Source: Trichodelitschia bisporula (taxonomy: Eukaryota; Ascomycota; Dothideomycetes; Phaeotrichales; Phaeotrichaceae). From it: DNA of 64,000 nucleotides. Shown here piece after piece: positions 46,101 through 57,775 of this stretch. Within the stretch, counting starts at the first letter, position 1; every line of letters starts with the position of its first letter. The position numbers and the translations under genes were made by a program. Below the pieces are notes generated by a model, which was given only the letters and a program-made list of their open reading frames with translations, did not search any database and was not told the DNA's origin. The DNA lies in contig ML996697.1 in assembly GCA_010356995.1 (NCBI GenBank), positions 936,450-1,000,449 on the forward strand. Direction: 5' to 3'.

Positions 46101-47089
46101 CGAGCTGGAAACTGGCCACCCAAGCATGGAATTCCACCTGCGCCTGTACGATTCCGGGGGTAGAATCAGCCGAACTCTTGGGAACTTTCAGCAAAGGCGA
46201 GTTAGAGTCTAAGGTAAGAAAGGAAGTTGCAAAATGAAACGCTTCGAGTGGATTGCGTGTGAGTGTCAAAAAGGATGTGTCAAGGAAGGCCGGATTGTCT
46301 AGCCGATTGACGCTTGCGGAGTGACTATCTGTTATTCCTTCCTTGAAGTATGACTTCAACGCGGCAGTCGACCAAGGTGGGGCCGGACCATATGTGGCCG
46401 TCGGAGAGGAGCGATTGGTCATATGCACCAGGTGAGTTGACCAGGCTGCCTCCCAAGTTTCCATGTCTTCTTGGGCGCTAAGTAGCTCCTCCATAAGATG
46501 GCTGGGACCCGACGCTTCGAGCATTGCTTCCCACTCTTGTCTCAACTGGGCCAGAATTGCCGGCCTCGGCATCTCGATGTGCATTGCGTACGGCCCGGTA
46601 AGCCAGGTCAGCAAGGAACTGGAATGATCACACAACTTTTTGACTTGATGCAAGAGCAATGCGTGGGCCTTGCTATCAATCTGCAGGTCGTGAAAAATCT
46701 GCCAAATCTCGTCCTGGTGCTTCTGACGGGGATCGTCCAGCAGGAGGGTATACAAGAGGACGTTACGAGCTAGATCCGTCAGAAATACTTCGTGCATAGA
46801 CCAAGGATCGCACCGAGTTTTGAAGGGTAATCGCTGAGGGTAACTCGGATTCGATTTGTGCCTGGCTGCGGTTACCCACTGTGACAGTGTAGGGGAAGAA
46901 GTACGAACGCGCAAGGTCATCCGAATAGCAGGTGAACAGAATGCGGCGTATGTCGGCTTCGTTAAGTATCAAGATGTTCGCGTCCTGGCTCCGCGGAAGG
47001 CTTTGGGTGAGGCATGTCGCAGGTTCCTGCATGAATGGGGACTGGAATCTGTACTGCTCGGGGATGAACATGTCAAGGTAGGAGTACAT
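43129..47089 (-). CDS. DUF4470-like protein with C-terminal MYND-type zinc cluster
   Basis: 1,304 residues; exon 1 46880-47089 (ATG 47089), exon 2 43129-46833; the 46-nt intron (GTGGGT...CAG) is chosen because it joins the frames in phase. The N-terminus follows the layout of fungal DUF4470 proteins: LPRSQDANILILNEADIRRILFT, then CDPWSMHEVFLTDLARNVLLYTLLLDD, then a helical part ending LLTWLTGPY. In the family these positions usually carry an ILLLGCGD-RNILFT motif and a CCDIEPA motif; both are strongly altered here. Residues about 1142-1182 form a zinc cluster (CHYC ... CFLC ... CDEC ... H ... C..H) of the MYND kind often found at the end of these proteins. The role of the family is unknown. 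An upstream extra exon (47.1-47.5 kb) cannot be excluded. Confidence 0.72.
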
Positions 47090-47766
47090 TGTTGGCTATG
47101 AATGAGGTTGAATAGATGTTCGAAGAAAGATAGTGCGCGTACAGTATATCATCCGTCGAGGTGGCTCCAGAGGCACGGAGACGGAAGAGATGGGCGTGAA
47201 GAAATGGGCGGGGAGAGACTGGTGTGAAGATATGAAGGAATGGGTTTCTAGGCTCAAGGGCTCCCGTGGCAGGTGTTTGGATCTCGACACATGTAGTAAC
47301 CCCCCTTGCCAGCACAGATGATATGCATACGGTAGTGCTTGCACTTGAGCGGTTGGGATTGAGGAAAATTGCTTCATTGAATTTGGGAGTATCGGAGCCC
47401 GACCCTGGAACGACTCACTGAGAAGGACCAAGCTTGGAAGCGGTTCGCAGTTGGCTGCCGTAGGATGCTGCATATGGGCGGGTAAAAGATGGAGTGCTTG
47501 GGAGCTGCGTGCTGTCTCTGTCAGCTGAGTTGAAGCTGCCGTGCTCTACGGATGTACTGTGTACGGTACAGTTTCGGTGGGTTGGGCTCCACCAGCGACG
47601 TCGTCGCCGGAACTATGCCGGGCCGAGCGACGTCATGTGCTCGCGGGTCGAACACCCCACCGGGCAGCCACAAACATCGCGTGCATCACGAACTCAACAT
47701 CGCGCCGTCAAACCTTTGTCGTCTCAATTGCGCCACCACATCACTGCCGCTTCCAACGTCTCCAGC
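47090..47766. other. Divergent promoter region
   Basis: Holds the promoters of the DUF4470-like gene (minus) and nnf1 (plus). Open frames on both strands (47096-47473 minus, 47494-47760 plus) are not supported; the latter is simply upstream and in frame-shifted overlap with nnf1. Confidence 0.45.
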
Positions 47767-48495
47767 ATGGCCGACCCTCTACATTCTCCATCGCCTCCAC
47801 CTCCGCAGCCGCAAGATCTCACCCCCGGTCACCGAGCCACAGTGTTCCAAACGGCCTTCGAGAAGGCGCTCGACGCGACGCTCAAGAAGTGCTCCTATGA
47901 CAACTTCGCCGCCTGCTTTCCCACCATTGCTGAGCGCCGCGGCGAAGTTCTGCGCGAATTCTGGCGCAACTTCACCGACCGGCTGAACACGGTGTGCAAG
48001 GTGCGTTGTGCAGAACGCGGCGCGGACGCTGCTCACCGTCACAGGACGAGTTCCAGGCCATACTGAAGGAGCGTAACGTTGTCGCCTCGCTCAACTCGCT
48101 CGATCGCCTCGTGGCCGAAGCCAAGGCGCGCAAAGCGGCCGCCGAAGGCTCTGCCGAGCCTGTCCCGTAGGTTTCTCCCAGTCTCCTCTCACGCCCACCA
48201 GTCTAACGCCCACAGGCCGCACACGCTCCCTCCCGCTGCGTTGCTGCACGCGCATCTGCTTCCTTTTCTGAACGAGCAGGAGTCGGCGCTGACTGCCGCT
48301 CTGTCGACGCTAGAGACCCGCAACAATGCTCTCGCGGAGACGATACAAGCCCAGCGGGCTGAGATGGAAGGCCTCGTGCGAGGACTGGAAGCCGTGATAT
48401 CGGATTTGGAGCGCAGCGGCGAGATGCTACAGTCGGACGAGGTCCAGGGCCTTCTGGCGGATGTTAAGATGATTGATCAAGAGCTGAACTCCTGA
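47767..48495 (+). CDS. nnf1: Kinetochore protein Nnf1 (MIND/Mis12 complex)
   Basis: Subunit of the four-protein MIND complex that links the inner centromere to the Ndc80 microtubule-binding complex; nuclear, essential in yeast. 211 residues from exons 47767-48000, 48045-48166 and 48216-48495; introns 44 and 49 nt, phases consistent. Family marks: RATVFQTAFEKALDATLKKCSYDNFAACFPTIA near the N-terminus, WRNFTDRLNTVCKDEFQAIL across the first splice, then ERNVVASLNSLDRLVAEAKAR. The C-terminal half is helical with a heptad-like region (EQESALTAALSTLETRNNALAETIQ) fitting the coiled-coil rod of the complex. Length is normal for fungal Nnf1. Confidence 0.92.
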
Positions 48496-49185
48496 GGGGA
48501 TGTGATTCTCGGTATCGGGCTTACAACCAAAACTTGTGGCTACGTTGGAGCATACCAGCACCGATTAAAGGCGCCTCGGGAGACGAGCTCTTCTACAGTA
48601 CGGTGCTAGCCACGCTCGCGGGCTCGGCACAGGGTGGCTTCGCGATCAAGCCGGGCAGATGGCCCCGGGAGGCAGCCTCGGCTGTGCAGAGCACCACGGG
48701 GATACTGCCGTGGGTCGGCGTACCCAGAGTGTGGCTGACTTGATTCAAGGGACGCCACAGTGCTTGCAACCGGGTTCAGCAGAACGCCGCTTGGCCACTG
48801 TAGAAGAGGCTAATGAGGCAGAGTTTAAGAATCAGGATCGCGATGATACCGGCCACCTCCCATGACCGATCGATCTCTTCGACCGTTTGAATGAAATGAC
48901 TGAAGACAAAATATTGCTTAAAGTACATATGCTCTGTCGAACACCGGTGGCAGGAAATTCAATACCACGCGTTTTTGGCAGTTTCTCGCCCATCGCTTCA
49001 TGGTGTTATCCACCTGAGGTGCCCTCGCCTTCCAGGGCTTGTAAACTGTATCCTTGCTTGACCAGCGCTGAGTCTCGGTCACCACTGGCAAGACGAGAAC
49101 AGGCCGCATGAAGTGATATATTACTGGTTCATCTCTTAACTACAAACCTCAAAGCCACCAAAGCCTCCGCTCAACGTAACCACAC
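48496..49185. other. Convergent 3' flanks
   Basis: Between the ends of nnf1 and the P-type ATPase gene, both reading toward this interval. Small open frames have no support. Confidence 0.5.
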
Positions 49186-52100
49186 TCACCACGCAATCCG
49201 CGCCAAAAACCCCTTGGGCCACGTTCTCACCGCCCACTTCCTCGCCTCATCCAGCAGCAAAATCCCCATCCCAAACGCCATGGGCAAGAAATAATGCGCA
49301 ACCGGCACGCTCGTCGTGCCCAGCACCGACTGGAACTTAGGCACATATAGAAAAAACACGGCAATGAGCAAAGCGAAGGCCATGGCGGGGAAGAGGTACA
49401 TGTTGCGTGTTGCCGCGCGGAAGAGAGGCGGGTGGTGCAGCAGGGAGAGGCGCCGCGTGCGCACGGCGAGGAGGTTGAACCATTGCCTAGAAGGTTAGGG
49501 GCGTGACTTGGGGGGGAGGGGGAGGCATACATGACGACGAGATTGATGAAGTAGATCGACGAAGCCTCGTTCAAGATCGCGGTGTATGTCTCGCTGTCCA
49601 TGCCGGCGGGTATCTTGCCGAAGCCGAACCAAAGCACGGAGAAGGGAATGCCCTTGCGCGCTGCGTACCAGTATGCCATGGAGAAGGAAGCGATGGTTTC
49701 GAGCATGCCGGTGAAGCCATAGGCCTGCAGAATGAGCTGCCAGTCGACCAGATGATCCTTGCGCGTATTCCGCGGCGGGAGGAGCAGCACATCGGCCTCT
49801 GGCTTTTCAAACGCAATGGCCGTGGCTGCGGCGCAGTCCGTGAAGCAGCAAATGATGATCATGAGGAACGAAGAGAGCACCTGTGGCAGCCCGAACACGA
49901 CATTCGTCATCACGGGCCAGAACTCAGAGAACGAGCCCGCGGGGAGCAGGTAGCAGATCGTCTTCTTGAGGTTGTCGAACACGACGCGCCCGTACTTGAC
50001 CGCCTCGACGATGGCGGCGAAACTGTCCAGCAAAACCATGTCGGCTGCCTCGATGGCGATATCGGACCCCGAGCCCATGGCGATGCCGACGTTGGCTGCT
50101 TTTAGCGAGGGTGCGTCATTGACGCCGTCGCCGGTCATGCCGACTACTTCGCCCCGCGCCTGCAGCTCCTTGACGATGCGCAGCTTCTGCTCCGGCGATG
50201 TGCGGGCGAATACAATGGCGCGGTACGCACAAAGTGCATCCCACTGCGCTTGGTCCAGCTGCTCGAGATCGGCACCGCTGACGACCATGGCATCTCGAGG
50301 AGGACTTCCACCCGCGAGACTGGACAAGGACAGGGCGCTCGCGTCGTCGACGAGGTTCGACGTGATGATCCCGCACTCCAAGGCAATGGCCTGCGCCGTG
50401 AGCTTGAAGTCGCCGGTGACCATGTGCACCTTGATGCCCGCAGTGTGGAGAATGCGCACGACCTCGGGGATCTCGTCACGTGGTGGGTCGAAAATGCCGA
50501 CAATCCCAACCAGCTCGAGTCCTGCGGTCGCGGCATCGAGCATCGCATCTTCAAAGTCTTGCGATTGCACGTCGGAAGAGAGGACAGAGGAGGGAAGTTG
50601 TTTCCGTGCAAGCAGGATGACCCGCTTTCCCTGCGCGGACCAGCCGTCCTTGACGGTCTCGACGTGCGCGCGCTGCGAGTCGGTAAGCGGCAGCGATGAA
50701 CCGGACGCGTCGACGTAGTGTGAGCAGCGGCGGAGGAGGATGTCTGGCGCGCCCTTGATGGTGAGGTAGACACCGTCCGATGCGTGCTGAACGACCTGTA
50801 CCATGAACTTGTTTCGGCTGTTGAAAGCGATACGAAAGACGCGGCGCCAAGCGTCGCGTAAGGCGGATACGGGAGAGAGGCTTTCAGCGAGGCGGAGAAT
50901 GGCAGTGTCGGTCGCGTCTCCGATGATTTTGCGCAGCGAGAACGGAAGATGCATTGTTGTTGGGTCGAAGTCAGCGGCGTTGCAAAGGGCGCTGAGTGTA
51001 GCGAGGAGATGCAGCGCAGGAACCGGAGCCGTATTCGGGGGTTGCTCGAGGGAAGTGAGGCCGGTGGCCGCGTTGGCGGTAAGGGATTGGCGGTCAACAA
51101 GGACGTCGGTGACGGTCATTTGGTTCTGGAGGAGTTAGGGGCGAGTAGGATGAATTGTGTAGGGAGATTCAGAGCAGATGGAGAAGAAAAGGATGAGAAG
51201 TGACCTACCTTCGTCAATGTGCCTGTCTTATCCGAGCAGATGGTGCTGACGGATCCCAGAGTTTCGACTGTCTTGAGTGACTTGCAGAGGATCTTGTTCT
51301 TGCGCATAATACCGGCAATGATAGTGAGGCTGATTGTTAGCCTCGTCGCGGACAATCATCCCAAACTCACCTGGCCGTGACGGCAATTGGAAGCCCCTCC
51401 GGAATGAAGGCTACAGCAACGCTAACGCAGTCGACGATGAGCATCGGTACAGTGATCCAGTCCGGATGGCTGTGACGCAGCCAGGCCCCCCTTCCGAATT
51501 AGCTGTCCGCAGACCAGGGGGATGACGCTAACTTACCAACAGATGCAGACAACAACGACCATGGTCAACATGATGAGTACAATGAGCGCCACAAAATAGT
51601 AGATTTCCCTTTCGAGAGTCGTAAGTGCTGTGTTCGGGACCGACGTTAATTTGGCAAGCTGGCGGCGTTAGCACGCCCATGAAATGCGGCATTTCATACG
51701 CGACCGAAGACTGAGCGGTCGCCAGTGGAGATGACGATGCCCATTGCGCTACCAGCAACACAATGGCTGCCCGCCATGCCAATACACGGCGTCTCGAGGA
51801 AGTTCTTCTCGGTTGAGTTGACGGCGCCGCGAAGGGGCTCGGACTCCCCTGGCAGTGTTAGGTGGTAACAGCAGTAGAGAAAGACATACCCGTCAAGATG
51901 GAACGATCAAAGCGGGCATCAGAGCTGACCTCGACAAAGCGGACGTCTGCCGGCAGCTTGTCGCCCATGGAGAGGAACAGCATATCGCCTGGAACAATGT
52001 GTTTGCCGGAGATCTGCTGCTTCGCGCCGTCACGAAGGACAAAGCACTCATCAGGGAGCATCGTTTTGATGGAGGACATGACACGGGAGCTGGACCAATC

Positions 52101-52783
52101 TGGAAAGGTCAGCCTTGCCGCGGGCTCGACGCAGACGCACCTTGGTAAAAAGCGAATGCCGCCTGTACAATCCACACAATGCCTAGCACAATGGCGAGCG
52201 CTAGGTTGGCAATGGCCGGCGGCTGTCCAAGCGGCTTCCAAGCGATGAAGACCAGAACTGAGGCAATGAAGAGGACAGTGCCGAAGCCGCCGAACAGGTA
52301 TCCGAGGATCTTGAGCCAGAGACGAGACCGGGGCTTGGAGGGGACATTTGGCCCATACTCCTGCAGCTTACGGGCACTCTGTTCCTTCGACAAGCCATGG
52401 CTGGGCGATGCGGACAATCTGGTGTAGACTTCGGCGACCGGGATGTGGTGCCAGTCGAGGCTGGCGAACTCGGCGCTCACGCCGACATCCGACTTGCTCT
52501 CGGTGTCGGGTGCCTTCGACTGAGCCTCGGTGACATTGAACGAGCTGACGGGTGAGCGAGGCCAAGGCTGAACAATCAGCACCTACAGTGTGCGGTACTG
52601 AATCGGCAGCACGACGCTCGGGTCTACCTGCACGCGCCCGCGGGAGAGCGAGCGCACGGAGACAGAGTCGTGCGACGCGCGCGACGAGCGCCGCTGCCGG
52701 CTGCCGCGCGGCGCGACTTCGACATCGCCGGCATACTGTACGTGGGCGCGTGATTGGAATTGAGCTTTGTCTGGGTCCGACAT
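49186..52783 (-). CDS. P2-type cation-transporting ATPase
   Basis: Membrane ion pump of 1,072 residues. Nine exons: 52587-52783, 52141-52544, 51890-52099, 51700-51848, 51537-51658, 51371-51490, 51209-51329, 49531-51125, 49186-49486; introns 41-83 nt, all phases close. The cytosolic N-terminal domain ([17 protein letters not shown]) precedes TM1-2. The actuator loop has TGES (270-273, built across a splice site). PEGLP in TM4 is 391-395. The phosphorylated Asp434 lies in [14 protein letters not shown] (565-568) and TGDGVNDAP (772-780) mark the nucleotide and phosphorylation domains; six C-terminal spans follow. It resembles the fungal Na,K-ATPase-like P2 pumps more than SERCA ([28 protein letters not shown]) but keeps PEGLP where animal Na,K-ATPase has PEGLL. 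The transported ion (Na, K or Ca) cannot be read from sequence. Plasma membrane or endomembrane location open. Confidence 0.92.
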
Positions 52784-53860
52784 GAATGATGTTTGGCATT
52801 GAAATCGCAGGCACTCCGGGACTCAAGTACTGGCAGCCGTGAGGGATTTTTGGGAACCGCTGGGCATATTGAGGCAGTGCTCGAGATATGCTGGGCGCGA
52901 TATGGGTAAGTTGGGCTTGCGCGATTTACTATTAGCGTTGCAGGAGGTTGTTGAGACGTCGCGATTGCTGATAAGACGTGTAAAGGAGGTGTTGCTGTAC
53001 ACCCATGGGGAAAATGCCTCAACGTCATGTCATGGATACATGGGTTGCAGGCGGGGAAGAGCTTTGTAGATGTCCATTTTACTCCACATTGGGCATATTG
53101 GACGAGTCCGGGCGTCCTTGGGCCGTTGCTCGCCTGCTGCCCTGATTGCCGCATGGACTGTAGAACAGTTGGACCCGACGGTTTGGCCTCGCGGCGGATT
53201 GTCACTTGCGAGTGAGAAGCGGTAACTGCGACTTCGGTTGATGATGGTGAAATGTTCGCGTGTACGATTCATACAACGGGATTGGATTTGATCGTGTTGT
53301 AAAAGTTGAAAGCTATATGGGGTTGTATGGTGTTCAAGCCCACGTTGGATTAAACTTTCTGAGAGCTTGGCGTTTGTGGAATGCGGGGAAGGGAGCGGAG
53401 GTGAGGGCTTTTTGCGATGGCTTCGTCGAGCAACTGCAAACGGTACCACAGCACTCGGACTGTTCTGATAAAACAGAGTAGCTTGCTGGCGGTAAATGCG
53501 GTAGAACGGACTTACCTGCAGTTGACTGAACTTGCGTTGCTCTTTTGGTGTTGAAGGTCACTTGTAATACTCCACGGCAGGTGGCTCAGATTCCTCCAGA
53601 CACGCTGCATGGCATGGAAGACATGCTGACCACCAAGCAGCCAAATACTCGCCATGTTGCAAGCAACCAACTCGATCAGCCTAATCATACAATGCAAGGA
53701 ATGCATCTCATGTACATCCGTATGGCACGCACAAAATTATATGCACATCGGAAATCGGTCTTCAGACGACGCTGTTGATTCAAAGAATGACGCTTTATAC
53801 AGACATTAAACCTTTTTGAGACCAAGAAAAAACGCACAACTCTCACTCCCCTCCCATAAT
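52784..53860. other. Intergenic
   Basis: 5' flank of the ATPase gene and 3' flank of the GPI-protein gene. No supported gene; small open frames only. Confidence 0.5.
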
Positions 53861-54313
53861 CTACGCGAGCATGACCAGCAAGCCGGCGATCAGAAGGCCA
53901 GTACCAACGGTGTTGACGGCGGCGGAACCAGTGTGCTCTTTGGCGCCTGAAGCGGAGCCCGAATCGGAGTTGCTGCCAAAGCCGGAGTCGGAGTCGGAAT
54001 CGTCGTCGCCGCTCGTGGACGTCGGCTTGGACAGGCGCGTGGAGGTGCCGTTGCGGGAGGAGCCGTTGGTGGTGCTGTTGCCGTACGTCGAGTTCTTGCT
54101 GCTGCCGTGCAAGGTGCCCGTGGTGTAGCCCGAGGGGCTGGTGAGGGACTTGGTGCCGTTCGCGGCGTGGGTGGCGGTGGAGGTGGAGGTGCCGGAGAGC
54201 TTGACGGACACGGCGGACGCACTGCTCGGGTAGGTTGAGTTGGACAGCGAGGCGGCGGCAAAGGCGAAGAAGAGAACAAAGGCCAGCAGGACCGAGGGAG
54301 CGAATGAGCGCAT
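53861..54313 (-). CDS. Small Ser/Thr-rich GPI-anchored cell-surface protein
   Basis: 150 residues, intronless, ATG 54313. An N-terminal signal peptide (about residues 1-21, MRSFAPSVLLAFVLFFAFAA, cleaved near ASL) is followed by a Ser/Thr/Gly/Asn-rich mature part with several N-glycosylation sequons (NST, NGT, NGS). An acidic SDSDSGFGSNSDSG tract comes next, and the C-terminus is hydrophobic (VNTVGTGLLIAGLLVMLA) after a small-residue region (GSAAVN), fitting a GPI-attachment signal. Probably a plasma-membrane or cell-wall mannoprotein. No catalytic domain. The class is confident; the specific role is unknown. Confidence 0.8.
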   Translation of the reverse strand: MRSFAPSVLLAFVLFFAFAAASLSNSTYPSSASAVSVKLSGTSTSTATHAANGTKSLTSPSGYTTGTLHGSSKNSTYGNSTTNGSSRNGTSTRLSKPTSTSGDDDSDSDSGFGSNSDSGSASGAKEHTGSAAVNTVGTGLLIAGLLVMLA

Positions 54314-56284
54314 TCTGGCGGTGGTTCAAGCGAGGGTGCGGTTTTTGGCAGTTGGAGGTTTACTGTTTGAATGAATGACTGATATCGACAACGACGAAAA
54401 GAAAGCACGCAACGAGAGACGGCTAAAACACAACAATACGGCAACGACAACTATGAGAAGCAGTCAGCGAGAAGGAGAGTTGAAGAAGGACGGCCAGCGG
54501 ATAGGGAAAGGAGAGCTAAAAACCAGGCGAAGGCGAAGTGGAGAAGAACTAAAGTTAGGGGAGCCTGGGCATCGCGGTGAAACCTCGCCGCCAGCGGAGA
54601 CCCTCAGTGGCCCATTGCTGCTAAGAATGGTTGCTGAGAAGCTGAGGCTCCTTTTCTTTTGCCTTTACGTGGAACAAGCGAGCCTTCAAGACTTTGTTTT
54701 GAGTTTCGAGAAGCATTCGCAGCCGCGCGATTGCGCAGCATTCGATTTCAGCCGTGGCTGGCGATTTCAGCCGCACCGCCGCACCCGCAGCTCAACCGCC
54801 AGGGGGGCGTTCGGAAATGCGGAGCCGGGTTCAACACTGACGTGAAGGCAGAGTGAGGGATGAGGTGAGGTCAGCCGTGCTGGCTCCAGTGGGGAGACAT
54901 GTACGACATCATATCTTCGATTTCTCTGCGCAGTGGGAGTGATGGACAGATCTCGGAGATGTTCGATACGGACATCGACGTCAGTTGAGGCATTTGAGAT
55001 GTTGGGAATGGAGTCGCGAAACAAGTTCCGTCGAGCTCCGCTTTTCGACGCCACTTTTTTGCAGGTTTGTCGTCGATAGCTCCGCTTCCCCTCACCCACC
55101 AGCCACCCCGCATGTGGCTGGGAATGCAAGGGTTGAGGACAAAAAGTGGCGCAAAGACTCTCGCGGCGTGGTGCAGGGATCACCCTCCGCACCTGCTGCC
55201 AAGCTAGAAAAGCGGGGCCGCTCTCCCTGTCGAAGTCTGTGCGTTTGTCCTGCACCTCTAGCTTGGCGCATTGAAGTTTGACTTGTGACAGTCCAGACTC
55301 GAGAGACGCGGTGAGAGCATCTTGCCACGACTGTGTTGGAGCATGATAGCCTGAATGTGAGTATGATCCGTAAGGGTATTGTAAGCGATGCAGTTTGATG
55401 GCAAAGAACATGATGACAACGAGCGGACTGCCTTCACAAGTCAACTTAGATTAGCTGTAACCCACGAGAGGCGGCTCCTCCATCTCATCCGCGTTTACGG
55501 TAGTACCGCCAGTGCTGTACCGCAGTACCGTACTCCGAACCCAGAGACCCCATGCAACAGCGACAAACAAGAAACCGCTGCAGTGGAACCCTTGCGTTCC
55601 TCAATCCAGGTCGGGAAGCTGCACCAAACTCTGGACCAGACAGCGTCTGTGAGGTAGAACTCCGCAATATACTACTGGATGATGCAGCGCGTTGCATATG
55701 CGTGATTTCCCCTCCCCCGCAGATTCCCTTCTGACCCTCCCTAACCCTAGAACTAGACCCCACGAGCCTTCCCTGGACATTTCCCTTGACCCAGTGGCCA
55801 AAGCAAGTGTGTGTGAGGTGTGCATGTGTGACCCTCGAAGGACCCAGTCGACCGATGCTGATAACATTGATATCACTCCTCTTGCACTACCTCTGCACCA
55901 CCTCATTTCTTGCTCCTTTACCCTCCTGCCCTCTCCCACACACACTATCTCTTCATCTCTATCAATTCCACCTCTGCCTCAAGCCGTCGAGCTGGACTGC
56001 AAGCTTCGACGCTTCCCCCCAACCCCGCCTGAAAGCCAACCCCCCCATTAGCGCTAAAAGCTCCTAGCGCAGCCTGTGCTTCTAGGCTTAAAGCCACCAC
56101 TCCACCAGCTCAACTGATCAAGACCATAACTCGCGCGCGCCTTTTCTTGCCGCCATTCCCCTCATCTGTCATCGTCACGGCCTTGCATCATTGTCCCTCG
56201 ACTTCCTCGACGATCCCGACTTTAAAGCTCGACTTCCCCCCCCGTCTTATCACCTGCCCAGCCTCATATACAACAATCAATGTC
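54314..56284. other. Intergenic, CT-rich leader toward the PH gene
   Basis: Two kilobases without a supported gene. 55690-56280 is pyrimidine-rich and probably the promoter and 5' leader of the PH-domain gene. The open frame running from 56147 has no ATG before 56285. Frames around 54375-55440 look like chance. Confidence 0.45.
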
Positions 56285-57775
56285 ATGACCTGGCAGTCCC
56301 TGTTCGCACAGGCCGCCCTGGCCGATTCGCTGGCCCCGCACCCCGACAACGCCGACTCCGAACCCCGGCCGCCTCGCCAGCTGCCCGTGTTGCCTCCCAC
56401 GAGATCACAACAGTACGGCTACCACAACACCTTCCACACACACGCATCTGCCGTTCCGCCGCCCCTCTCGCCGCTCGCATCATCCGAACCTGATGTCCTC
56501 CCGCCCTACACCTGCACCGTACACCGCGAAGGCGCCCTCGAGCTGCGGCGCGAGTTCCTTACACCCTTTCAGCCGGACCCTGATGGCGCCTGGCAGCCGA
56601 CCTATGCCGTGCTGCGCGGCACACAGCTCAATCTGTTCTCTACAAGCGCGAAGCCGAAACCTAAGCCCGCACCGCTGCTGCGCTCGCGCTCGTTCCGTCG
56701 TTCCGTCACCGATGTTCCCGAGTCAGACGACGCCCCGTTGCTGAAGTCATACTCTCTGCAACACGCCGAAGTCGGCGCTGCCCCAGACGCAAAGTATAGC
56801 GATGCTTTCCCAGCGCGCATCCGCCCGGCTCCTCTGCTGGCGCGGCTGGTGCGGCCAACAGGGCGCGCCCGCCGGTTAAGCCTCCTCATTTCTTCGTGGC
56901 CCGCCGATCACGCCGAGAACGAGGTGGACCCCGCGCGAGAATGGTCCTTTCGTCTGCGCGTTGAGTCTGAGCAGATTCTACTCAGTGCCACATCGCAAGA
57001 GGAGATGCTCGCGTGGATCGAGACACTGTGCGCGGCGATCGACATTTCGCCGCCGCTGGAAGACCGGAGTGAGCCCCGGTATCGGAGCTTACCCCGGCGT
57101 GCACGCCGACAGCGCCAGATTGAGGAAGCAGCCGTGGGCTATGCCCTAGGCGCACTGTATGAAGGCGACGACGAGCGAGCCGATGCGCGCCGCCGCCTCG
57201 TCGAGCAGCAAGAACGCATCGTGCGCCGCTTCTACCCGCAGCTTCTCGAGGGCCCAGAGCCCGACGCCGACGCCGAAGCGCACGCCGAAGCCGCCGAAGC
57301 CGAAGCCGAAGCCACGACGGAAGAACCTCACGACCCGGAAGCCGACGAGCTCGACCCGTCCGATCCCGACGAAGCGCGACAGCACAAGGCCGCTCCCCCG
57401 CAGCCCTCGCCCGCTGCAGTGTTGCGGTACCGACGTCGCTGTGCGCCGATATTGCTGCGCGACTCGCCGCGCGCGTCGCCGGTGGTTTTCTGCGCGGCAA
57501 GGCGCCTGCGGCTGCGTATCGACGCCCGCGCGAGGGCGCTTGTGCCCTTTGAGATGGCGCCGCCGCGGTATGACAACGAGTGGCGCCCGGCGGCTGCGCG
57601 CGGAGATGCGCTTGTGCGGGTGGAGAGCGTGAGCAGCGAGAGCGGCGACTCGGATATTATTTCGGGGGCGGGGGTGCGGCCGCCGCGTGTGAAGGCTGTG
57701 GGGAAGGAGCGGAGGAGGGGGGTGAATGTGGGGTTTGGGGATGCGATGGTTTTGCAGGGGGTTGTTATTGTGTAG
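56285..57775 (+). CDS. PH-domain protein of the conserved fungal type
   Basis: 496 residues, intronless. Start at ATG 56285 (MTWQSLFAQAAL), the first in frame and close to the family's usual N-terminus. A Pro-rich opening leads into VLPPYTCTVHREGALELRREF (about 71-91), the first strands of a pleckstrin-homology domain. The domain is split by a Lys/Pro/Arg-rich insert (about 118-150) and resumes with SYSLQHAEVGAAPDAKY; its final helix is EEMLAWIETLCAAIDISPPLE (about 240-260). Residues 330-375 are Glu/Asp/Ala-rich. The C-terminus includes PAAVLRYRRRCAPIL. PH domains bind phosphoinositides or protein partners, so a membrane-associated adaptor is likely. No catalytic domain. Confidence 0.82.
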   Translation: MTWQSLFAQAALADSLAPHPDNADSEPRPPRQLPVLPPTRSQQYGYHNTFHTHASAVPPPLSPLASSEPDVLPPYTCTVHREGALELRREFLTPFQPDPDGAWQPTYAVLRGTQLNLFSTSAKPKPKPAPLLRSRSFRRSVTDVPESDDAPLLKSYSLQHAEVGAAPDAKYSDAFPARIRPAPLLARLVRPTGRARRLSLLISSWPADHAENEVDPAREWSFRLRVESEQILLSATSQEEMLAWIETLCAAIDISPPLEDRSEPRYRSLPRRARRQRQIEEAAVGYALGALYEGDDERADARRRLVEQQERIVRRFYPQLLEGPEPDADAEAHAEAAEAEAEATTEEPHDPEADELDPSDPDEARQHKAAPPQPSPAAVLRYRRRCAPILLRDSPRASPVVFCAARRLRLRIDARARALVPFEMAPPRYDNEWRPAAARGDALVRVESVSSESGDSDIISGAGVRPPRVKAVGKERRRGVNVGFGDAMVLQGVVIV

